In this document: piece by piece, positions 1 to 8,331 of the stretch
How positions within the stretch are numbered: the stretch's first letter is position 1
Layout: every line of letters begins with the position of its first letter
NCBI GenBank assembly: GCA_030148025.1
Contig: JASBUG010000006.1
Coordinates: 1 to 64,000 of the forward strand
Source of the DNA: Flavobacteriaceae bacterium
GTDB taxonomy: Bacteria > Bacteroidota > Bacteroidia > Flavobacteriales > Flavobacteriaceae
DNA length: 64,000 bases
Direction: 5' to 3'
The notes under the pieces: model-generated
The model's database searches: none
Seen by the model: only the letters and a program-made list of their open reading frames with translations
Told to the model about the DNA's origin: nothing
Translations under genes and position numbers: made by a program

Positions 1-1233
1 TCCATGATCTGCTTTTTTAACTAAAATGAAGTCTCCTTTTCCTCCATTATTATTCACTATCTCAGCTATTTTTTGCGCACCTTTTGGGTTAATTGCCTGT
101 ATGTCGAACTCTCCATGCATTGCCAAAACATTTGTTTTGACTTTTGTCCATGCTTCAGGAATATTAATATCAACTAAACTTTGCCAAAACTTAAAATGAC
201 GCCCTAGATATTGATTGTTTTTAAAATCACCTTGATTAAAAAAATTTGTATAAGCCTTATTTTTAAGCATCTCTTCACCTGAAAGTTTTTTAATTAAAAA
301 ATCATCATTAAACTTTAAGTTGACTTTATTGTTTTCTTTTATTTGTGCATCAGACACTCCAAAATACTTAGGTTGAATGGTATATAAATCTATCATATAG
401 TCATACCAATTATTACCAATACTACCATAAGTTAAAATCCCTCGTGGTGATTTCATTTGATTTAAAAGTGGAGCAATAACACCTCCCATAGAGTGACCGA
501 ACATAAAGATGTTTTCAGTATCGATATTTTCTTTTTGTAATAGATCTTTATAACCTTCCTTAAACGCTTGTAACTCTTCATCAAAATTAATCTCAGAACA
601 ATGCTTTTTACTTTTACTATCTCCTACTCCTGGTTTTTCTATTCTGTAGACAGCAAATCCAGCATTAAGCCAATCCTTAAAAAGTTTTTTTGCTGGATTA
701 TCATCTGAAGAAACTTCCACCGTCCCGCAAGTGTATCCTTGTAAAAAATATACAACAGGTGCATTTACTTTGTTTTTAGGTGTCACAAGTATTGTTCTAA
801 GAACATTACCTTCATACACTACTTCATCATAAACTACATTTCCATTTTCAAAAGCTTCTATTGGTCTTCCTAATAAAGAAGTTGTTTTATTCTCTCTTTT
901 ATTTTTAGAATAATACTCAGCTTTAATTTCATCACCTTCATAGAGTGGTCTAGTAATTGACAATACATCTTGTATTGTATTTACTTTAGTACCATTTAAC
1001 TTAATCAAAACATCGCCTTGCTTTATTCCCAAATTTGAAAATGTTGTATTAGGCATGACAGTAGTTATATGAACTCCTTCATTTACCTTTAAATCATTAG
1101 CTTTAGCAATACTATCGTTAAGTGTTTGCATCATAATACCAAGCATTCCCGATCTTTTTAAAGTTTGTGCCTCTAAAGAGTTTTGAATGATTAGTAATAG
1201 TATTGCTACGCCTATGTATTTTATTTTTTTCAT
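1..1233 (-). CDS. Exported PDZ-domain alpha/beta hydrolase, 3' end cut by window edge
   Basis: Reading from the ATG at 1233 gives 411 codons and then leaves the window. A signal peptide opens the protein (MKKIKYIGVAILLL..., cleavage after a QNSLEAQ-like stretch). A PDZ-like segment follows at about residues 45-120 (GIKQGDVLIKLNGTKV), then an alpha/beta hydrolase. The nucleophile elbow GHSMGG has its Ser near residue 248; an acid candidate lies in HGEFDI and the catalytic His in ADHG at the very edge. The substrate is not predictable; serine peptidases and esterases of this fold are both possible. A short ORF and a hairpin-rich spacer lie upstream, and an AraC-type regulator is divergent, so joint regulation is plausible. 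Seen: start, motifs, open reading frame. Inferred: export and control. Confidence 0.85.
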   Translation of the reverse strand, partial: MKKIKYIGVAILLLIIQNSLEAQTLKRSGMLGIMMQTLNDSIAKANDLKVNEGVHITTVMPNTTFSNLGIKQGDVLIKLNGTKVNTIQDVLSITRPLYEGDEIKAEYYSKNKRENKTTSLLGRPIEAFENGNVVYDEVVYEGNVLRTILVTPKNKVNAPVVYFLQGYTCGTVEVSSDDNPAKKLFKDWLNAGFAVYRIEKPGVGDSKSKKHCSEINFDEELQAFKEGYKDLLQKENIDTENIFMFGHSMGGVIAPLLNQMKSPRGILTYGSIGNNWYDYMIDLYTIQPKYFGVSDAQIKENNKVNLKFNDDFLIKKLSGEEMLKNKAYTNFFNQGDFKNNQYLGRHFKFWQSLVDINIPEAWTKVKTNVLAMHGEFDIQAINPKGAQKIAEIVNNNGGKGDFILVKKADHG

Positions 1234-1267
1234 TTTTATTTTCTTTTAATTATTTTGAGAGTAGAGA

Positions 1268-1338
1268 AAATCGGGAGCAACTAACTCCATTTTTATAAAG
1301 AGGAAAACCATCAACCTCTTTAATATCGCCCCCGATTT
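1268..1338. other. Nested inverted repeats in the spacer before the hydrolase gene
   Basis: Outer arms at 1268-1278 and 1328-1338 pair over 11 positions with one mismatch (AAATCGGGAGC against GCCCCCGATTT). Inside them, TAAAGAGG at 1296-1303 pairs perfectly with CCTCTTTA at 1315-1322. The structure lies between the stop of the short minus-strand ORF and the start of the hydrolase gene, so in a minus-strand transcript it would sit in the leader. It could be an attenuator, an RNA-processing site or a weak terminator; no long T-tract follows it on either strand. Confidence 0.5.
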
Positions 1339-1354
1339 ATTGTAATAAATTATT

Positions 1355-1510
1355 CTAATTAGCTTCTTGAGGAGTGATACCTCTAATTCCTAAACTTTGA
1401 TACACTTTAACCTTTGGGCTAGACTGTAGAAAATTCATTGTATGAAAATGTACATTAACAAATATTTTCTTCAACAAGAACAATGAAATGACTGATAGGT
1501 TTTTTTTCAT
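1355..1510 (-). CDS. Possible small peptide gene (51 aa) upstream of the PDZ hydrolase
   Basis: An ATG at 1510 opens a 51-codon frame ending at TAG 1355-1357. The product starts MKKNLSVISLFLLKK and ends with GIRGITPQEAN. The basic, hydrophobic N-terminus resembles a short leader, and the C-terminus is polar. I do not recognise a family. It points the same way as the PDZ hydrolase, 121 bp upstream, and is divergent from the AraC-type regulator. It could be a real small exported peptide, a leader peptide, or chance coding; nothing beyond position and an intact frame supports it. Confidence 0.3.
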   Translation of the reverse strand: MKKNLSVISLFLLKKIFVNVHFHTMNFLQSSPKVKVYQSLGIRGITPQEAN

Positions 1511-1639
1511 AATTTCTATTTTTCCATATTGTAATTATGGGACAAACCTACCTCAAGAATTCATCAATTCTATCCTAATTACAGGAATTCGGAAATAGAT
1601 TTAAGAGCATTTTAACAAACCTTACATTGCATTTACTAC

Positions 1640-1647
1640 TATATTTG
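1640..1647 (+). promoter_or_regulatory. Bacteroidota -7 promoter element for the AraC-type regulator
   Basis: TATATTTG matches the TAnnTTTG -7 element of Bacteroidota housekeeping sigma and lies 15 bp before the ATG at 1663. No clear TTG -33 element is present at the usual spacing, which may mean the promoter is weak or activator-dependent. Confidence 0.5.
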
Positions 1648-1662
1648 TAGAAACCATAATAG

Positions 1663-2673
1663 ATGAATACCTCTTTCCTAACTTTATTTATTTTTTCTAG
1701 TATTGCAGTTACTTCATGTGTTTTTTTAGCAAGCTATTTTATCTTTATTAAAAAAGATGACAAATTAAAAGACTATATTCTAGGATTACTTTTTATTGCC
1801 ATTGCATTAAGAATTACAAAATCTATTTTTTATTTTGGATTTGAAGAAATTTCAGCAGGTGGAGTCAGTTTAGGTTTTTTAGGGTTTGCGTGTATTGGTC
1901 CTTTAGCGTTAACCTATTATTCTATTTTTCAATCTAATTTTAGTCAATTAAAACCTGTGCAGTTATTACATCTTATCTTTCCAATTATTGGAGCTATAAT
2001 TATTATGTTTGACCGTGATTTAACCTACAATTTATATTTTTTAGCTAATATAAGTTTAGCAGTATACTTAGGTTTTATTGCTAGTCAATTTATATTTAAC
2101 TCTAAAGCTGCCGAGTTATCTAAATGGCACAAGGCTCTTTTTTATGCTTTAGTTATTTTATCGTTAATTTTCTTTTTTCAGCTTTTAGGGGGAACTACCA
2201 TTAATAGGTATGCCATTGGCATTGCTTTATCATCATTAGTGATGTACTTTTTATTTTTCTATGTTTTACAGTCTCCAGCTGTAATCAAAAAAGCTCATAA
2301 GGCATTACCTAAATCTTTGTTACAAAAGATAACCTCAGCATTAGAAGATGATAATATATACTTACAGCCTGCAATTACTTTAGCTCAATTTTCTGAAGCA
2401 ATTGACACACCTACTTATCTAGTATCTAAAGCCACAAAGCATCTATATAACAAGAGCTTCCCTGAAGTAATTAATAGTTTTAGAATTAAGGCAATTACAA
2501 AAAAATTGTCTCAACCGAACTATGCAAACGAAAAAATTGAAGATCTGGCTCATGATGTAGGCTTTAACACTACCTCTACTTTTTATCATGCTTTTAAAAA
2601 GGAAACATCTATGTCGCCAAGAGCATTTCAAAAAACATTACAGGAAAAAGGTTTTGATAATTCTATCGGTTAA
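1663..2673 (+). CDS. Membrane-bound AraC-family transcriptional regulator
   Basis: The 336-residue protein has an N-terminal half of about six or seven hydrophobic helices (residues 5-27, 38-58, 65-88 and further to about 205). A cytoplasmic linker follows, then an AraC/XylS double helix-turn-helix over about residues 230-330. The typical second-HTH ending is visible: EDLAHDVGFNTTSTFYHAFKKE followed by SPRAFQ (split here from the full motif). Bacteroidota use this arrangement as one-component membrane sensors. It is divergent from the short ORF and PDZ hydrolase at 1-1510, which are its most likely targets. The ATG at 1663 is supported by the -7 box 15 bp upstream. The ligand is unknown. Confidence 0.85.
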   Translation: MNTSFLTLFIFSSIAVTSCVFLASYFIFIKKDDKLKDYILGLLFIAIALRITKSIFYFGFEEISAGGVSLGFLGFACIGPLALTYYSIFQSNFSQLKPVQLLHLIFPIIGAIIIMFDRDLTYNLYFLANISLAVYLGFIASQFIFNSKAAELSKWHKALFYALVILSLIFFFQLLGGTTINRYAIGIALSSLVMYFLFFYVLQSPAVIKKAHKALPKSLLQKITSALEDDNIYLQPAITLAQFSEAIDTPTYLVSKATKHLYNKSFPEVINSFRIKAITKKLSQPNYANEKIEDLAHDVGFNTTSTFYHAFKKETSMSPRAFQKTLQEKGFDNSIG

Positions 2674-2777
2674 CTTAACCTTCTAGACTAACAGTCAATT
2701 TTTCTTCATTATAAATTTTAAACAAAGTTTACACTTAGTCTAGATGTTGGTTTAAAACTAATGTTCTCCAGTTAGGC

Positions 2778-2945
2778 TTAAAAAGCCGCAATTAAATATT
2801 TAATAAAACTATAAATAAAGGTGACAATTAGGATACTTAATGATAGTATTTTACAAACATCCAACGTTATCCAAATGGAATAAAATTCACCTTTCATACT
2901 ACTACCGGGAAACGTTTCTGCAAATAAAATACCCTCTTTAGGCAT
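2778..2945 (-). CDS. Possible small membrane protein (55 aa) or gene remnant
   Basis: An intact frame runs from ATG 2945 to TAA 2778-2780 in the 380-bp gap between the AraC regulator and the metallopeptidase. The product begins MPKEGILFAETFPGSS, has WITLD in the middle, and ends in a strong hydrophobic helix (about residues 33-55). Its amino acid use looks protein-like rather than random. A TGA stop sits four codons upstream. It could be an intact small inner-membrane protein or the tail of a decayed gene. I do not recognise the family. Apart from this frame the gap holds only a short hairpin near 2774-2788 and the metallopeptidase promoter. Confidence 0.3.
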   Translation of the reverse strand: MPKEGILFAETFPGSSMKGEFYSIWITLDVCKILSLSILIVTFIYSFIKYLIAAF

Positions 2946-3055
2946 GTATGGAGCTCAGTAAAACATTTTCTTCAAAACTTTTTGTAACGTTTTCATAAAA
3001 TCGCTGTTTACCCTTGTATCAGAACTTAATTGAAACATTAATTACAAAAAGCATT

Positions 3056-4549
3056 ATGAACTTAAAAAACATCAATCAAAAAATAATAATCATATTTCTA
3101 TTAGTAGTATGCTATACTGTTAATGGACAATCTAATAAAAGTGAGATTACCAACACATATAAAATTAAGGTTGAAAAAAACTCCAAAGACATTGCAAGGG
3201 TAGAAGCAGCCCTTACTTTAAAAGATAGTACTATTAGAATGGTAGCATGGGGTCACCCCTGGTTAGAAGACGGATGGGCAACTTTTGTTAAGAAATTGTC
3301 TGTAAAAACAGAGGATGGTAAAGAAGTTCCCTTTTCCTTGGTGAAAAATAAAGCTTGGGGAAAATGGAAAGTTTCTGCAGCTAATGGTACAAGATTAAAA
3401 CTTAGTTATGAAGTTCATTTCAACCATAAAGACTATGATTGGAACCCCGCAGGAGGCATAGATTCAAGGCCAGAGATTACCGAAGATGCATTATTCTTAG
3501 TGAGCAAAGCTTTGTTTATATATTCTCCAGGAGTAAAGAATGCTAAAATTAAATTTAATATTCCTTCAAATTGGGAAATAGCAACCAGCTGGAAAAAGAA
3601 TAAAAAAGGGGTTTATTTTGCTGATTCATGGATTAGCCTGGTAAATAATGCACTAGTATTAGGAAACTTTGATAAAAAGATTGTGACTAACGGACAGATG
3701 AACTTAGTGTTTGCCATTGATAAAAACCTTAGTAAATATAAGCAGCGATTTATAGACTTAATGCAAAAACAGTTAAATGCATTTAGCAAAATATTTGGAG
3801 GAACCCCTAATAGAAATTATTTAATAGCGATTAGAAAAGCTAATGAAGATGATGGAGAAGCGTTTGAGGGTAGCTTTAATCAAGTTATTATAGACAATAG
3901 AATAGAAGATCGTTATATAGTATGGGCTAACACCATGGCACATGAAATGTTTCATTATTGGAATGGAAATTATATTTCTGGGGAAAACCCTAAAGACACA
4001 TATTGGTTTACAGAAGGGTTTACAGAGTATTATTCAGGTTTATCACTAATGAGAACAGGTGTTGTTCCTGAAAATATATACCTAAAAAAAATGGAGCGTT
4101 TTCTCTCTCGCTATATTATTACTAAAAAAATGTGGCCTGTAGACCAATTAAGCTTAGTTGAAGCCGGTAAAGAAAAACATAAAAATTGGCTTTTGCTTTA
4201 TGGTGGAGGCGCAACAATGGCTTTAGCATTAGATATTGAAATTAGAACTCTTACAAACAATAGCAAAAGCTTGGATGATGTTATGTTATTGATGAAAACC
4301 AAATATGGAGATAATCAAATAAAAATCACAACAGCAAGTATTATGGAGGCTGTTAACGAAGTAAGTGGAGAGGATTTTACAGAGTTTTTTAAAAAATATA
4401 TTTATGGAAAGAATGACGTATTAAATATAGAAGACATTGCATCCAAAGCAGGATTAAACTTTGATCAATTTTCAGATGAGATCTATTTATCAAGAAAAAA
4501 AGGCAATGAAAAAATATTATTCGACAAGATGATTAGGTCGAAAAAATAA
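3056..4549 (+). CDS. Exported M61/M1-like gluzincin metallopeptidase
   Basis: The ATG at 3056 is chosen because it is followed directly by a signal peptide (MNLKNINQKIIIIFLLVVCYTVNGQ); the upstream in-frame ATG at 3014 adds a non-signal-like extension. The product is about 497 residues. The zinc site reads HEMFH at residues 296-300, with a second ligand Glu about 20 residues on in WFTEGFTEYY, typical of peptidase clan MA and closest in look to M61. The N-terminal beta domain and a C-terminal helical part are present, but no PDZ domain is evident, unlike most M61 enzymes. Eighty-seven bases separate it from the ECF sigma gene downstream, so it may open the same operon. Substrate unknown. Confidence 0.82.
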   Translation: MNLKNINQKIIIIFLLVVCYTVNGQSNKSEITNTYKIKVEKNSKDIARVEAALTLKDSTIRMVAWGHPWLEDGWATFVKKLSVKTEDGKEVPFSLVKNKAWGKWKVSAANGTRLKLSYEVHFNHKDYDWNPAGGIDSRPEITEDALFLVSKALFIYSPGVKNAKIKFNIPSNWEIATSWKKNKKGVYFADSWISLVNNALVLGNFDKKIVTNGQMNLVFAIDKNLSKYKQRFIDLMQKQLNAFSKIFGGTPNRNYLIAIRKANEDDGEAFEGSFNQVIIDNRIEDRYIVWANTMAHEMFHYWNGNYISGENPKDTYWFTEGFTEYYSGLSLMRTGVVPENIYLKKMERFLSRYIITKKMWPVDQLSLVEAGKEKHKNWLLLYGGGATMALALDIEIRTLTNNSKSLDDVMLLMKTKYGDNQIKITTASIMEAVNEVSGEDFTEFFKKYIYGKNDVLNIEDIASKAGLNFDQFSDEIYLSRKKGNEKILFDKMIRSKK

Positions 4550-4636
4550 GGCTGAATGAGTTTATGCATATAAAATTAGTAACACTCAGTAAAAAATAAT
4601 CTCTTTCTAATTGTAATATTAAATAGATAGAAAAAA

Positions 4637-5191
4637 TTGGATAGTTTATCAGATTCAGCACTTATGCTAAAAGTAAAATCAGGCGATATAGAAAAGCTCG
4701 GATTACTTTACGAACGTTATAAGAAAAGATTATTTAGCTTTTTTTTTCAGATGAATCACAATGCAGCCATAAGTGAAGATTTAGTTCAAAACGTGTTTAT
4801 TAAGATCCTAAAATATAAGGATACATATACAGACGAACGGAAGTTTTTAGCATGGATCTTTCAAATTGCTAGAAACCTAAGCTATGATAATTTTAATAAA
4901 TCTAAGAATAAGCAAAACAACATTGATTTAGAAAAAATTACTTATAAAATAGACAGCATTAATAATTTTGAAGAAAAATTTGCCACCAAAGAAGACGTAA
5001 CAACTCTTAAAATCGCAATGCAAAAGCTAACCTTTGAAGAGCGTGAAATATTAACATTAAGCAAACTAAAAGAGCTAAAATACAGCGAAATAGGAGAAAT
5101 AATTGGTTGCAGTGAAGGGTCTGCAAGAATAAGAGCTCATAGAGCACTAAACAAATTAAAGATCATTTTTTTTAAACTAGAAAAAAGATAA
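4637..5191 (+). CDS. ECF-type RNA polymerase sigma factor (TTG start)
   Basis: The product has 184 residues. Region 2 contains DLVQNVFIKIL and region 4 contains the helix-turn-helix YSEIGEIIGCSEGSARIRAH. No ATG is available at the natural N-terminus: TTG at 4637 encodes the start of MDSLSDSALMLKVKSGD, an in-frame stop lies at 4628-4630, and the first ATG (4664) would remove the first nine residues. The rare start could lower expression. The anti-sigma candidate follows after 4 bp. In Bacteroidota such factors serve envelope or nutrient signals through a membrane anti-sigma partner; the specific signal is not readable here. Confidence 0.88.
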   Translation: MDSLSDSALMLKVKSGDIEKLGLLYERYKKRLFSFFFQMNHNAAISEDLVQNVFIKILKYKDTYTDERKFLAWIFQIARNLSYDNFNKSKNKQNNIDLEKITYKIDSINNFEEKFATKEDVTTLKIAMQKLTFEEREILTLSKLKELKYSEIGEIIGCSEGSARIRAHRALNKLKIIFFKLEKR

Positions 5192-5195
5192 AGCC

Positions 5196-6002
5196 ATGGA
5201 CATTAAAGAATACAAAGAGTTAATGATGGATTACGTCACAGGGAAATTAAATGAAGAAAAGAGAGTAGAATTTGAACATTTTATAAATACTAACCCTGAA
5301 AGCTTAAAAGAGATTGATCATTTAAGAAGTATTTGGAAAACCACAGATGAATTAGATTCGCCTGAGCCAAGTATAAAAATGGACGAAAAATTTTATAGTT
5401 TTTTAGATTCTGAAAGAGCAACAAAAAGAAACCCCTCAATAATAAAGTATGTTAAGTCACTTTTAATTTTTCCAGATTTAAACGCCATTTCAGGGAAATT
5501 GACATACGGAGTTATAGTACTGTTTATTGGAATGTTTCTTGGCAACAAAATTGACAGTAACATTTTTAATGGTATTCAAAATAGTGAAAATCACAATTCA
5601 GAAGTGGAAGAAGTAAGATCTCAATTAGTTCTAGCATTATTAGAGCAACCTTCTGCAAATAAACGACTGCAAGCTGTAGACGAGGCTAACAAATTAGTTG
5701 AAGTTGAAGAAATTGTCATTAATGCTCTTTTTAAAACACTGAATAATGATCCAAATACAAACGTTAGGTTAGCTACCGTCGAATCTCTAAGTAATTATGT
5801 TAATCTTCCAACTGTTAGAGAAGGGTTAGTAAAATCAATTATCAAACAAAAATCTCCTTTGGTTCAAATAGCTTTAGCTGATTTAATGGTTGCTATAGAT
5901 GAAAAAAAATCGATAGACTCATTTAAGCAACTTCTGAATAAAAAGGAAGTTAACGAAACTGCAAAACAAAAAATTAGTCAATCAATCCAATATTTATTAT
6001 AG
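5196..6002 (+). CDS. Membrane anti-sigma candidate with HEAT repeats
   Basis: The 268-residue protein has a short cytoplasmic helical N-terminus (DIKEYKELMMDYVTGKLNEE), which resembles the sigma-binding part of Bacteroidota anti-sigma factors but lacks the zinc-binding HxxxCxxC. One transmembrane helix lies at about residues 100-118 (GVIVLFIGMFLG). The rest (about 135-268) shows HEAT-like helical pairs such as DPNTNVRLATVESLSNY and SPLVQIALADLMVAI. If the N-terminus is inside, the HEAT repeats face the periplasm and could sense a protein partner. It starts 4 bp after the ECF gene. The anti-sigma role is inferred from position and layout; a simple membrane scaffold remains possible. Confidence 0.7.
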   Translation: MDIKEYKELMMDYVTGKLNEEKRVEFEHFINTNPESLKEIDHLRSIWKTTDELDSPEPSIKMDEKFYSFLDSERATKRNPSIIKYVKSLLIFPDLNAISGKLTYGVIVLFIGMFLGNKIDSNIFNGIQNSENHNSEVEEVRSQLVLALLEQPSANKRLQAVDEANKLVEVEEIVINALFKTLNNDPNTNVRLATVESLSNYVNLPTVREGLVKSIIKQKSPLVQIALADLMVAIDEKKSIDSFKQLLNKKEVNETAKQKISQSIQYLL

Positions 6003-6038
6003 AGTATTTCAAAATAAATATTGCATAAAAAAAGAAAG

Positions 6039-6830
6039 ATGAGATATTCAATTATAAAAACTGTTCTGGTTTTAGTAAGTGTTTTTGTGATAGTAATTGC
6101 AGAAACCTCTGCTCAAAACAATCCCCAAAAAACAATTGTTGTTCCATTAAGTAATCCAGATCAACCAGGGATATTTTCTCTCGATTTAATTTCTGGAAAG
6201 ATACACATCACGACTCACGAGAGAAGCAATGTAGTTATTAATGCTCAAAAACGAGAATTAAAAACTACAACAGCATTTAATAACAATGACTCCTTAGAGT
6301 TTGAGGTAACAGAGAATAATAATAAAGTAGTTGTTGAAATGAACGAATCTTCTATAATAACTGATTTTGAAATAAAAGTTCCTAAGAAATGTTCTTTAAA
6401 CTTAAGACTATTAAACTATGGAGATATTTATGTAGAGGGAGTCAACGGTGAGTTTGAAATAAGTAACGAAAATGGTAAAATTTCTTTGATAAACATTAGC
6501 GGCTCAGCAATTGTAGATACCATAAATGAAGACATCACAGTTAACTTTATTGAAGTAGCTAATAACCCAATGGCTTTTAGTAGTCTAAATGGAAATCTTG
6601 ATATCACATTCCCAAAAAATCTTCAAGCTAATATTAGGGCTAAAGCAGATAATGGCGAAGTATATACCAATTTAAAAATAAGAAAAAAACCAGCTATTAG
6701 TAAAACAGTACATTCAAATACAAATAGAATAAATGTTGAAGAGTGGCTAGAAGGAGTAGTTAATGGAGGTGGAAGTAATATTTCATTTAAAAGCCTAAAT
6801 GGCAATATAACTATTAACACCAAGAACTAG
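6039..6830 (+). CDS. Exported DUF4097-like beta-repeat protein
   Basis: The start is set at ATG 6039 (MRYSIIKTVLVLVSVFVIVIAETSAQ), which gives a clean signal peptide ending at AQ; the TTG at 6021 would only add six residues. The body (about 263 residues in all) is made of short beta strands with recurring N-G turns, for example GDIYVEGVNGEFEISNENGK, typical of DUF4097 putative adhesins that fold as a right-handed beta-helix. It lies 36 bp after the HEAT protein and 8 bp before the amidohydrolase. Such proteins recur next to ECF/anti-sigma pairs, which suggests a periplasmic partner or output of the pathway; the exact role is unknown. Confidence 0.72.
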   Translation: MRYSIIKTVLVLVSVFVIVIAETSAQNNPQKTIVVPLSNPDQPGIFSLDLISGKIHITTHERSNVVINAQKRELKTTTAFNNNDSLEFEVTENNNKVVVEMNESSIITDFEIKVPKKCSLNLRLLNYGDIYVEGVNGEFEISNENGKISLINISGSAIVDTINEDITVNFIEVANNPMAFSSLNGNLDITFPKNLQANIRAKADNGEVYTNLKIRKKPAISKTVHSNTNRINVEEWLEGVVNGGGSNISFKSLNGNITINTKN

Positions 6831-6838
6831 AAGTCAAA

Positions 6839-8182
6839 ATGTACATACCTAAAAACATCATCATTAACCGAGTAATAATCTGTTTATTTTTATTCTTAGT
6901 TGTTTTAGTCAGTAGCTGTAGTAAGACTTCTAATAATGAGACGTTGACAATTGTTAATGTAAATATCATTCCAATGGATTCTGAAAGAATTCTGGAGACT
7001 CAAACCATTATCATTGAGAAAGCTAAAATTGTTAAAATCGGTCCATCTTCTATAGTTAAAATCCCTGAGAACACTCAAATAATAGACGGAAGAAACAAAT
7101 ATTTGATACCTGGTCTCATGGACATGCATGTTCATTTAGAGGAATCTGATTTGCAACTCTTTTTGGCTAATGGCATTACCACTGTAAGAAATTTAAATGG
7201 AGATGAAACCTACTTAGAATTAAGAAGAAAAGTAGCTCAGGGAGAAATTCTTGGCCCTAAGATTTACACCTCAGGTCCTTTGATAAGTGGAGCAGACACA
7301 AAGTGGAAGATAAAAGCAGTCCCAAATTCTCCAGAAGATGTAAGAGGTATTGTAAAGTCTCAGAAAGAGTTGGGCTATGATTTTATAAAGGTTTACGATG
7401 GACTAACAAATGAAATTTATCATGCCCTAATAAAAGAGGCTAGAAAGCAAAATATAAAGGTCGTTGGACATATTCCTAAAGAGGTAGGTTTGGCAGGAAT
7501 TCTAAATGCTGGACAGGCTTCTATTGAACATATTGAAAAAATAGTAAAAGACTACTTTGGAAGTGAATATGATTATGCAAAAGCGAAAGAGGTTTCAGAA
7601 ATGATAAAATTATCCAGCACTTCTGTTTGTCCTACCTTGGCTCTACAAGAAAACTATTATTTGAATAGTCATGACGAGTTTTTAAAGAAGTTAGAAAATC
7701 CTGAAATGGTTTTTGTAGATTCTGAAATAATGAAATGGTGGAAAAGTCAAACTACACCTCAAAATAATAGTCCTTCATTAAATAAGAAATATAAAGATTT
7801 CTATAATTTTCAATTAAAACTCACTAAGTTATTATTTGACATGAATATACCTCTTCTAGCAGGAACCGACACTCCCAACCTTGGAATGGTTCCTGGGTTT
7901 TCTATACACGACGAATTAAGAAATCTGGTAAAAGCAGGACTAAGTCCTTACTATGCCCTAGAAACAGCAACCAGTAATGCAGCTTCTTTTCTAAATAAAG
8001 ATGATGAAATTGGCGCAATAAAAGAAGGCATGATTGCTGATTTGGTTTTATTAAAGAAAAACCCTTTAGTTAATATTTCTAATACAAAATCTATAGAAGG
8101 AGTTATAGCACAGGGGAGATGGTATTCAAAAAATAAGATTCAGTCTTCAATTAATAAACTTTTCACAAATGGTTTACACTAG
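6839..8182 (+). CDS. Lipoprotein amidohydrolase
   Basis: The 447-residue protein has a lipoprotein signal (VLVSSC, Cys27) and a full amidohydrolase-superfamily metal site: HVH at residues 97-99, Lys184 in FIKVYDG, His211 in VVGHIPK, His231 in SIEHIE and Asp344 in LAGTDTP. The layout matches the imidazolonepropionase/prolidase-like group of periplasmic amidohydrolases. The substrate cannot be read; cyclic amides or dipeptides are typical. It closes the sigma/HEAT/DUF4097 operon, 8 bp after the DUF4097 gene, and is followed by a bidirectional terminator at 8278-8307. Confidence 0.85.
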   Translation: MYIPKNIIINRVIICLFLFLVVLVSSCSKTSNNETLTIVNVNIIPMDSERILETQTIIIEKAKIVKIGPSSIVKIPENTQIIDGRNKYLIPGLMDMHVHLEESDLQLFLANGITTVRNLNGDETYLELRRKVAQGEILGPKIYTSGPLISGADTKWKIKAVPNSPEDVRGIVKSQKELGYDFIKVYDGLTNEIYHALIKEARKQNIKVVGHIPKEVGLAGILNAGQASIEHIEKIVKDYFGSEYDYAKAKEVSEMIKLSSTSVCPTLALQENYYLNSHDEFLKKLENPEMVFVDSEIMKWWKSQTTPQNNSPSLNKKYKDFYNFQLKLTKLLFDMNIPLLAGTDTPNLGMVPGFSIHDELRNLVKAGLSPYYALETATSNAASFLNKDDEIGAIKEGMIADLVLLKKNPLVNISNTKSIEGVIAQGRWYSKNKIQSSINKLFTNGLH

Positions 8183-8277
8183 TATTAATAATTGTGATAT
8201 TTCGAACTTAGCTTAACTTTAAAATTGATATTTATTTTTACTATAAATGCAGCATCTAAAACTCATGAAGGCACTAC

Positions 8278-8307
8278 AAAAAAACCGAACAATTGTTCGG
8301 TTTTTTT
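8278..8307. terminator. Bidirectional intrinsic terminator
   Basis: A perfect hairpin with arms 8278-8290 and 8295-8307 and loop AATT (core ACCGAAC/GTTCGGT) is flanked by A and T runs. It lies between the convergent amidohydrolase and threonine dehydrogenase genes and can serve both. Confidence 0.9.
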
Positions 8308-8331
8308 ATTTTTATATGTTTTCTTACTTCT

